From NCBI GenBank assembly GCA_963851045.1, contig CAWKNC010000002.1, forward strand, positions 372,001-436,000: DNA of 64,000 nt. Reading direction: 5' to 3'. Every line of letters begins with the position of its first letter. Position 1 is the stretch's first letter. Origin of the DNA: WHSW01 sp963851045. GTDB lineage: Bacteria; Actinomycetota; Thermoleophilia; Solirubrobacterales; 70-9. The notes under the pieces are model-generated. The model had not been told where the DNA came from. It searched no databases and saw only the letters and a list, made by a program, of their open reading frames with translations. This document shows positions 58,665 through 64,000 of the stretch, piece after piece. The position numbers were made by a program, and so were the translations under genes.

Positions 58665-59576
58665 ATGGCCGATTCAGGCGTGATCGTTTACGGGTGCGCG
58701 GTCACCGACGGAGACGAGTTCGCACGTTGCGCCGAGCCTGGCATCCGCCGCGTCCTCGACGCCGACGCCGACTCCGAGCTTTTGGCGCTGGCGAGCACGG
58801 GATCGATCTTTCGCAACTACAACCTGATCTGCGAGCGCATCGCCGACCGCGAGAATCTCGAGGCGCTCGTCCTTGTCCATCAGGATGCGGAGATCGTTGA
58901 CGCCGAGTTCTCGGCCAAGGTTCGCGCCGAGCTCGCCGACCCCGAGGTCGCGATCATCGGCTGCGCCGGTGCGATTGGGGTTCGCAGCATGGCCTGGTGG
59001 GAGGGAGCCGTGACCTGGGCCTCGTTCACCCACCGCTACGAGGAAATGGGTGGCGGCGAGATTCCCGCGATCTCCTGGCACTCGGGCGACCCGCCTCCCT
59101 ACGCCAGAACGGGCGAGGTTGATGTCATCGACGGATTCGTGATGGCGCTCTCGCCATGGGCGGTGCGAAACCTGCGCTTCGACGAAGAGCTCGGTGGCAA
59201 TCACGGTTACGACGTCGACCTCTGCCTGCAGGCCCGCGCCGCCGGGCGCCGGGTGGTCACCGCCGATCTGCGGGTCGTCCACCATCACTCGCTCGAGCTT
59301 CTCGACGACCCCGAAGCGTGGATCCGCGCCCACGCCGCGTTGGCTGAGAAGTGGGAGGAGCGGCTGGCGGCCGGCGCCACGACCAACGGCGACTGGCGCA
59401 AGCGGGCTCGTCGCGCCGAGGCCGAGGCGTCGGCCTATCGGCTGATGATGGGCGGCGCCGAGCTGCAGCGCGACGCGGCGCGGCGCCAGCTAGATCTCAC
59501 GCGTCGGACGACCAGTTGGCGGCTGACCGCACCGTTGCGCTCGCTGAGCGAGCGCCTCAGGCGGCGCCGGCCCTGA
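58665..59576 (+). CDS. GT2-like glycosyltransferase
   Basis: The 303-residue protein has a GT2-type core: IVYGCAVTDGDEFARCAEPG, IFRNYNLICERIADRENLEA, VLVHQDAEIVDAEFSAKVRA (where QDAE takes the DxD place), IDGFVMALSPWAVRNLRFDE and GYDVDLCLQARAAGRRVVTA. The C-terminal 70 residues are a coiled-coil-like basic helix (EAEASAYRLMMGGAELQRDA), probably binding a partner or the membrane surface. The ATG lies 15 bp from the divergent start at 58649. Stop codons of this gene and the following minus-strand gene abut. Confidence 0.78.
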   Translation: MADSGVIVYGCAVTDGDEFARCAEPGIRRVLDADADSELLALASTGSIFRNYNLICERIADRENLEALVLVHQDAEIVDAEFSAKVRAELADPEVAIIGCAGAIGVRSMAWWEGAVTWASFTHRYEEMGGGEIPAISWHSGDPPPYARTGEVDVIDGFVMALSPWAVRNLRFDEELGGNHGYDVDLCLQARAAGRRVVTADLRVVHHHSLELLDDPEAWIRAHAALAEKWEERLAAGATTNGDWRKRARRAEAEASAYRLMMGGAELQRDAARRQLDLTRRTTSWRLTAPLRSLSERLRRRRP

Positions 59577-60620
59577 TCAATCCGGCGAGGCCGTGCCCGC
59601 GAGGTCGCGACGCTGGGCTTCGCCGAGAAGATCGTTGTCGGTGCGAATTCGCGAGAGGGCGTCTTCAACCTGGGTGCGGGTGAACATCGGCTTCCCGCCC
59701 TGGCGAAGTCCGGAGAGCCGCTCGGCGAGCGCGAACGCGCTCGACTCGAGCATCGTCGAGAGCAGGTGCTGAAGCTCGTAGTCCTGGCTTCGCATCGCGT
59801 CGATCTCCTGCAGATGTGTGAACTCGGCGACCAGATGCTCCACGCGCTTTTCCTCGGCCCGAATCAGCAGTGGATTGCGATCCCAGGGCGCGACGGCAGC
59901 TTCGACCGCATCGGCGTTCGAAGCCCGCGTGTCCCAGACCACCCCGAGGCCGAAGAACGGCGCCATGATCGCGAGCTTCAGCTCGGAGCGGTCCGCGAGG
60001 AAATCCTCGACGGCCGTGAGGACCCCGTTTCGCGGGCCGCCCTCGTGGGCCGCGGCGCTGCGGTAGTAGAGGCCGCGATCACCGACGCCCGGGTCGCCTG
60101 GCACGAGCAGCGCCGGCTCGGCAAGCGGCTGGCGGTGCTCGGCGGGGATCTTGTCGGCGGCGTGATAACTGTCGCGGCGAGCGAGCGGCCACCCGATGTC
60201 ATGAAGGAGGATGAGCGGCAGCGGCCCGTCACCTGCGAGCTCCGCAACCAGGCGAAGTTCCTCGCTGACCGTGAAGTAGTTGTGGTCGCCGTCGATGATC
60301 ACCGCGTCGGTGAGCTCGAACCCGGGGAGCGCGCTGGCGCTCGACTCGACGATCAGCTCGAGCTCGGGGTGCTCGCCGGCGAGCTCGAGCAGCTGCGGAC
60401 GCGGCTCCGGGTCGATTGCGACGATGCGGTCGACATCCCGCCCGGCGGCCCAGGCGAGCAGCTCGCTCGTGAAGAACCCGTACTCGGCGCCGATCTCGAC
60501 CACCGACCGAGCGCCGGACGCCTCGAGGCATGCGAAGACGAGCTCCGCGAGGTTCGCCAGCGTGCAATCGAAGCTATCGAGGCGTTCTGAGGCAATCCAG
60601 CCCTTAGCGCGTTCTTCCAT
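59577..60620 (-). CDS. Class I methyltransferase-like protein with coiled-coil tail
   Basis: From ATG 60620 the protein has 347 residues. A Rossmann domain is visible: ARSVVEIGAEYGFFTSELLA (SAM loop), VDRIVAIDPEPRPQLLELAG, LTDAVIIDGDHNYFTVSEEL (a Methyltransf_24 hallmark) and LPLILLHDIGWPLARRDSYH. After residue 250 the sequence becomes helical and charged (RAEEKRVEHLVAEFTHLQEI, YELQHLLSTMLESSAFALAE), which suggests a coiled coil. The family is common in polysaccharide and methoxylated-glycan clusters. The acceptor is unknown. It converges with the GT gene at 58665. Confidence 0.72.
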   Translation of the reverse strand: MEERAKGWIASERLDSFDCTLANLAELVFACLEASGARSVVEIGAEYGFFTSELLAWAAGRDVDRIVAIDPEPRPQLLELAGEHPELELIVESSASALPGFELTDAVIIDGDHNYFTVSEELRLVAELAGDGPLPLILLHDIGWPLARRDSYHAADKIPAEHRQPLAEPALLVPGDPGVGDRGLYYRSAAAHEGGPRNGVLTAVEDFLADRSELKLAIMAPFFGLGVVWDTRASNADAVEAAVAPWDRNPLLIRAEEKRVEHLVAEFTHLQEIDAMRSQDYELQHLLSTMLESSAFALAERLSGLRQGGKPMFTRTQVEDALSRIRTDNDLLGEAQRRDLAGTASPD

Positions 60621-60692
60621 AGATGCGCGCGGCGTTTGTTTCCCGCGAACCGCGCAGGCCAATCGTAATGACTTGCTCGCAGAAGCCGATTC

Positions 60693-61445
60693 TCAGTGCT
60701 CGAGAACGAGCCCGAGAAACTGCTTGGTGCGCGCCTGACCGGGATTGTCGATCACCTGCGCGGGCGTCCCCTCCTCGACGATGACCCCGTCGTCCATGAA
60801 GACGACCCGATTCGCCACCTCTCGAGCAAAGCCGATCTCGTGGGTGACGATGACCATCGTCATGCCCTCGGAGGCGAGCTCTCGGATCACATCGAGCACC
60901 TCCTTCACGAGCTCCGGGTCGAGCGCCGAGGTGACCTCGTCGAAGAGCATCACGTGCGGGTCCATCGCCAGCGCCCGGGCGATCGCCACTCGCTGCTGCT
61001 GACCGCCGGAGAGGCGGTCAGGAAACTCGTGAAGCTTGTCGGCGAGCCCGACCCGGCTCAGCAGCGCGTCGGCCTTCTCTGCCGCCTCGCTACGGCTGCG
61101 ACCGAGGACCTTCTCCTGGGCGAGTCGCACGTTCACGAACGCGCTCTTGTGAGGGAAGAGGTTGAACTGCTGAAAGACCATGCCCACGCGCTGGCGAACG
61201 AAGTCGCGATCCTCCGACTTGCTCCGGCCCGTGATCTCCCGGCCTTCGAGTCGGATGCTTCCGGACTCGGGAGGTTCGAGCAGGTTGATCGTGCGAAGCA
61301 GGGTCGACTTGCCCGACCCGCTCGGGCCCAGGATGCAAACCACCTCGCCCTTTTGGATCTCGAGGTCGACGCCGCGCAGAACCTCGAGGTGGCCAAAACG
61401 CTTATGGACGTCCGTGAGTGTGAGCATCGGCTCGACGTCGGTCAT
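60693..61445 (-). CDS. Polar amino acid ABC importer, ATP-binding protein (GlnQ/HisP type)
   Basis: The 250-residue ATPase has Walker A GPSGSGKSTLLRTINLLEPP, signature LSGGQQQRVAIARAL, Walker B VMLFDEVTSALDPELVKEVL and the switch His in MVIVTHEIGFAREVANRVVF. Its closing segment VIDNPGQARTKQFLGLVLEH is typical of GlnQ-like proteins. It energises uptake of a polar amino acid by the permease encoded immediately upstream, with which it overlaps by 4 bp. It is last in the operon substrate-binding protein, permease, ATPase. Confidence 0.95.
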   Translation of the reverse strand: MTDVEPMLTLTDVHKRFGHLEVLRGVDLEIQKGEVVCILGPSGSGKSTLLRTINLLEPPESGSIRLEGREITGRSKSEDRDFVRQRVGMVFQQFNLFPHKSAFVNVRLAQEKVLGRSRSEAAEKADALLSRVGLADKLHEFPDRLSGGQQQRVAIARALAMDPHVMLFDEVTSALDPELVKEVLDVIRELASEGMTMVIVTHEIGFAREVANRVVFMDDGVIVEEGTPAQVIDNPGQARTKQFLGLVLEH

Positions 61446-62263
61446 ACCGCGCCTCCCGGTGCCGTTCCCGGTGTCGGTTCGAGTGTCGCCTCGGCCTTCG
61501 GGTCGCCGCCGCGGCCACCGCGCTGCGTCCGTTGCTTTTCACGCGCGATCATCCAATCGACGAGCCGGGCGAGCGGGATCGTGACGATCAAGAACAGGAT
61601 CGCTCCCATCACAAGACCGGAGCCGTTGAAGGTCTCGGCCTGGATGTCGCTGCCCGCCTGGACGACCTCGACCGCGCCGAGAACGCTGACGAGCGAGGTG
61701 TCCTTCATCAGCGCGATGAAGTCGTTGAGCAGTGGCGGCACGACCTTGGTCACCGCCTGGGGGACGATGACGAAGCGCATCGACTGGCCGTGGCTCATTC
61801 CCAGCGATCGCGCCGCCTCCATCTGTCCGCGCGGGACCGCCTCGATCCCGGCCCGATAGACCTCGGCCATGTACGCGCCGTAGGTGAGGGTGAGGCCAAA
61901 GACTCCGTACCAAAACGGCGCGGTCTGACCGAGCCAAGTCGGGGTCGCGATCCAGCTCGGCAGGATCTCGCCGCCGATCGGGGCGCCGAAGACCGAGATC
62001 CCGGAGATCAACAGCAACACCAAGAGCAACGGGATTCCGCGGAACGCGTCGATGTAGGCGATCGTCAACCAGCGAATCGGCGCGAGTGGCCGTCCCGGAA
62101 GCTGGCGTAGGACCGCGAGGATGAGCCCCCAGAGCAGCGACAGGACACCCGCGACGATCGAGAGCTTGAGCGTCAGGCCGAAGCCGCGAAGGATCGACTC
62201 GAAGTTGCCGTCGGCGAAGACCGTGCCGTCGAAGTCGAAGTAATAGTTGAGGAAGAAGTTCAT
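61442..62263 (-). CDS. Polar amino acid ABC importer, permease
   Basis: From ATG 62263 (MNFFLNYYFDFDGTVF) the protein has 273 residues and five or six helices. The family sequence VYRAGIEAVPRGQMEAARSL is the EAA loop that contacts the ATPase, preceded by FGLTLTYGAYMAEVYRAG. An upstream GTG at 62281 would start inside the intergenic hairpin and is unlikely. The C-terminal tail is Arg/Gly rich. Single-permease arrangement implies a homodimer. It is the second gene of the importer operon. Confidence 0.93.
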   Translation of the reverse strand: MNFFLNYYFDFDGTVFADGNFESILRGFGLTLKLSIVAGVLSLLWGLILAVLRQLPGRPLAPIRWLTIAYIDAFRGIPLLLVLLLISGISVFGAPIGGEILPSWIATPTWLGQTAPFWYGVFGLTLTYGAYMAEVYRAGIEAVPRGQMEAARSLGMSHGQSMRFVIVPQAVTKVVPPLLNDFIALMKDTSLVSVLGAVEVVQAGSDIQAETFNGSGLVMGAILFLIVTIPLARLVDWMIAREKQRTQRGGRGGDPKAEATLEPTPGTAPGGAV

Positions 62264-62278
62264 CGTGCCCGCAACGCA

Positions 62279-62305
62279 CACGGGGCGCCCGAAAGGCGCC
62301 CCGTG
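62279..62305 (-). promoter_or_regulatory. Intergenic stem-loop between binding-protein and permease genes
   Basis: CACGGGGCGCC (62279-62289) pairs perfectly with GGCGCCCCGTG (62295-62305): 11 bp with loop CGAAA. It lies 28 bp after the binding-protein stop and 16 bp before the permease ATG. No T-run follows, so it is more likely an RNA-stabilising or attenuating hairpin that keeps the binding protein more abundant than the membrane parts. Confidence 0.65.
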
Positions 62306-62332
62306 CTAATGCTCACAACCGCTTGATCTCGC

Positions 62333-63217
62333 TCAGCTTGGGTTCTCCGTCGTCCCGCTGAGCACGGAGTCAGGAGCGTCGGCTGCCAGGTACTCCTCGT
62401 AGAGGCCCTGGATCGTCCCGTCCTCCTTTAGCTCCGTGAGCGCCTCGTTGACCGCTTCGAGCAACTCCGGGTTCTCCTTGGAGATCGCGATTCCATAGAG
62501 CTCGTTGGTGGGGATCTCCGTCGCAACCACAACCCCGCCCTGCTTCTCGACGGCATCGGCCGCGACGGGCTGGTCGATGATCGCCGCCGCCACCTGACCG
62601 GTTGCCACCGCGGCGACTGCGTCCGGGCCCTCGGGGTATCCACGGACCTCGGAGGCATCGGTCTCGTCGTTGGCATATGCCTCACCGGTGGTCCCGTCCT
62701 GGGCCCCGACGATCTCTCCCGCGAGATCCTCGACCGAGGTTATGTCCGAGCCCTCCTGCACGAGCAGGGCCTGCTGGGCCTCGTAGTAGGGGTCGGAGAA
62801 GTTGACCGTCTTCTGGCGGCCGGGGGTGATTGTCGATGCGGCGAGCACGATGTCGAACTGATTGGCCGCGACGTCGCGGAAGATCGTGTCGAACGAGGTG
62901 TCTTGGTATTTGACCTCGAGCCCGAGCTTTTCGCCGATCGCGTTGCCGAGATCGGGCTCGAAGCCGGTGAAGTCGGGATCATCTGGAGTCCCAATCTCAA
63001 ACGGTGGATACGGCGCATCGGTGCCGATCAGCAGAGTTCCCTCGGTAATCGTGGATAAGTCAGCGCCGCTCGCCTCGGTGGAGGTGTCGCCACCCGCGCT
63101 GGTGGTCTCGTCGTCGTCACCGCAGCCGGCGACCACGAACGCGAAGGTAAATAGCGCCACGAGCGCTCCGACAAAAATAAGCCTGGTCCTGCTAATCAAC
63201 TGTTTTCTCCCGATCAT
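62333..63217 (-). CDS. Polar amino acid ABC importer, substrate-binding lipoprotein
   Basis: From ATG 63217 (MIGRKQLISRTRLIF) the protein has 294 residues and a lipobox FAFVVAGCGDDD (Cys near 31). It is a family 3 solute-binding protein: GTLLIGTDAPYPPFEIGTPD is the ligand-facing start, FTGFEPDLGNAIGEKLGLEV and FDIVLAASTITPGRQKTVNF follow, and LKEDGTIQGLYEEYLAADAP closes it. It captures an amino acid outside the membrane and delivers it to the permease. A start at 63289 would place 24 residues ahead of the signal peptide. First gene of the importer operon. Confidence 0.93.
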   Translation of the reverse strand: MIGRKQLISRTRLIFVGALVALFTFAFVVAGCGDDDETTSAGGDTSTEASGADLSTITEGTLLIGTDAPYPPFEIGTPDDPDFTGFEPDLGNAIGEKLGLEVKYQDTSFDTIFRDVAANQFDIVLAASTITPGRQKTVNFSDPYYEAQQALLVQEGSDITSVEDLAGEIVGAQDGTTGEAYANDETDASEVRGYPEGPDAVAAVATGQVAAAIIDQPVAADAVEKQGGVVVATEIPTNELYGIAISKENPELLEAVNEALTELKEDGTIQGLYEEYLAADAPDSVLSGTTENPS

Positions 63218-63239
63218 CGACTTTGTGCTTTCCGGCTCT

Positions 63240-63878
63240 TCAACTGTGACGCGCAACATACAGAGGCCACCGAGCGGTCGCGAATCCATGGTCAGGGTCG
63301 AGCTGAAACTCGAGCTCGTGCTCGCGCGACCAGATCGCCAGCGCCTCGGCTTCGCCGGGGCGTCCCGCGTCGTCGAGGAGGATGGTTGCGCCGGGCTTTA
63401 GGCGATCGCTGAGCGCGGGCACGGCCGGCTGGCGGCTGCGTCGCAAGGCCGGGTCGCCGGCCGGCGGGCCGTCGATCAGGAGCAGATCGATCTCCGCGGG
63501 AAGCCTGACCAACTCGGCTAGTGAGTACCAGCCGCCGGTCTCGCCGGCGAGCGGATGGCGTTCGAGCGGCGCGTCGATCACCTCGGCGCGGTCGAGCTTC
63601 TCCGCGGCAAGCTGGGCGCGCGTTCGCAGGGCCCAGGCGGCATCATGTTCGAGGCTGTGGACGCTTCCATCTTCGAGCTCGGCGAGACGCCGCGCCAAGA
63701 CGATCGTGCTGCGACCGGAGCCGCACTCAACGATCCTGCGCGCACCGGAGTCGACCGCCTGGAGGGCGCTTCGCAGCGGTGCGTCGTCGAGCGACCAGGC
63801 GTCGGTTGCGATCGGCGGGCCGGCGCCGAGCAGGCGAGCGAGAGTGTCGATCGGCGCATCGGCGGTCATGCTTCGCAT
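63240..63878 (-). CDS. Class I SAM-dependent methyltransferase-like protein
   Basis: From ATG 63878 (or 63869) the protein has about 210 residues. Its Rossmann core reads ARRIVECGSGRSTIVLARRL (SAM loop), GSVHSLEHDAAWALRTRAQL (acidic strand end), EIDLLLIDGPPAGDPALRRS and KPGATILLDDAGRPGEAEAL. The DGPP and LLDDAG blocks are typical of the Methyltransf_24 group seen twice more in this window. It lies 22 bp upstream of the importer binding-protein gene on the same strand, and its start is 15 bp from the divergent gene at 63894. Acceptor unknown. Confidence 0.75.
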   Translation of the reverse strand: MRSMTADAPIDTLARLLGAGPPIATDAWSLDDAPLRSALQAVDSGARRIVECGSGRSTIVLARRLAELEDGSVHSLEHDAAWALRTRAQLAAEKLDRAEVIDAPLERHPLAGETGGWYSLAELVRLPAEIDLLLIDGPPAGDPALRRSRQPAVPALSDRLKPGATILLDDAGRPGEAEALAIWSREHELEFQLDPDHGFATARWPLYVARHS

Positions 63879-63893
63879 GGGTTTGCGTGGATC

Positions 63894-64000
63894 ATGAAGA
63901 AGTGGTTGCTGGCGGCCTGGCTCGTTGTGCTGGTCGGTTCGAACGCGGAGTTGGCGTCGGCGCGGGAGCCCGCCATGGCGAAGCAGCATCCGGTGGCGAT
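63894..64000 (+). CDS. Secreted protein, N-terminus only (cut by window edge)
   Basis: The ATG at 63894 opens a frame to the window edge. It encodes a signal peptide (MKKWLLAAWLVVLVGSNAEL, cleavage likely at ASA) and about 12 residues of mature protein. Two lysines followed by a Leu/Val core give a textbook Sec signal. Nothing can be said about its function. It is divergent from the methyltransferase gene. Confidence 0.55.
   Translation, partial: MKKWLLAAWLVVLVGSNAELASAREPAMAKQHPVA

Noticed and set aside
1..64000. CRISPR arrays, tRNA or rRNA genes, insertion sequences, prophage or integration sites
   Set aside because: I found no regularly spaced repeats, no cloverleaf or rRNA-like sequence, no transposase or integrase reading frame and no compositional break that would support any of these.

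Overview
The window is 64 kb of high-GC, gene-dense bacterial chromosome with very short intergenic gaps. It has many 4-bp ATGA/GTGA/TTGA gene overlaps, frequent GTG and TTG starts and many leaderless-looking promoters. The gene content (a WS/DGAT wax-ester/triacylglycerol synthase, six mce genes, the SufU-type SUF system, a moeZ-like gene with a sulfur carrier, DrrAB-type ABC exporters, DUF3105 and YcnI proteins) points to an actinobacterium. My best guess is the Thermoleophilia/Solirubrobacterales; this is inference, because no rRNA gene is present. I saw no tRNA, rRNA, CRISPR array, insertion sequence or phage gene, and no gene-free stretch over 300 bases.

Layout. 1-7.3 kb: FxsA (cut by the window edge), a DUF59 protein, a secreted beta-helix protein, DUF3105, two DMT-type transporters, a DrrAB-like ABC exporter and a small secreted protein. 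7.3-14.6 kb: WS/DGAT facing a lipoprotein M28 peptidase, then ispH, a cation-efflux protein and a GNAT in overlapping order, a DipZ-like protein without its cysteines, a heme-oxygenase-fold protein and a secreted serine protease. 14.7-20.5 kb: an eight-gene plus-strand operon that looks dedicated to extracytoplasmic copper (CopC-CopD fusion, YcnI, a cupredoxin-like protein, a large membrane protein and several very small membrane proteins). Three of its secreted products are predicted to begin with histidine after signal-peptide cleavage. 20.5-29.2 kb: the SUF iron-sulfur assembly genes on the minus strand (Rrf2 regulator, sufC, sufS, an MBL-like gene, sufU, then a Rieske ferredoxin, sufB, sufD and a STAS protein). 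They are interrupted by a glycoside hydrolase gene and one small plus-strand gene. sufS begins inside a 4x7-bp tandem repeat. 29.2-34.5 kb: a NarL-type two-component pair, htpX, a glycosyltransferase, a rhodanese-ThiF (MoeZ-like) protein and a ubiquitin-like sulfur carrier.

34.6-44.0 kb is a run of six mce genes whose amino-acid sequence is still recognisable but is broken by at least two dozen single-base indels, while the flanking 34 kb and 20 kb are intact. This is either a local sequence-quality failure or a very unusual decaying locus. No yrbE permease or ATPase gene accompanies it.

44.0-64.0 kb is a surface-polysaccharide region: a bile-acid:sodium-symporter-family protein, a methyltransferase, three tandem PslG/GH39-like hydrolases (a fourth lies at 24.5 kb), an O-antigen-ligase/Wzy-like protein with a TPR tail, a polyprenyl sugar-phosphate transferase, several GT2/GT4 glycosyltransferases and methyltransferases. 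It is followed by a polar-amino-acid ABC importer operon and a final methyltransferase. Together these could build, modify, polymerise and trim an exported glycan.
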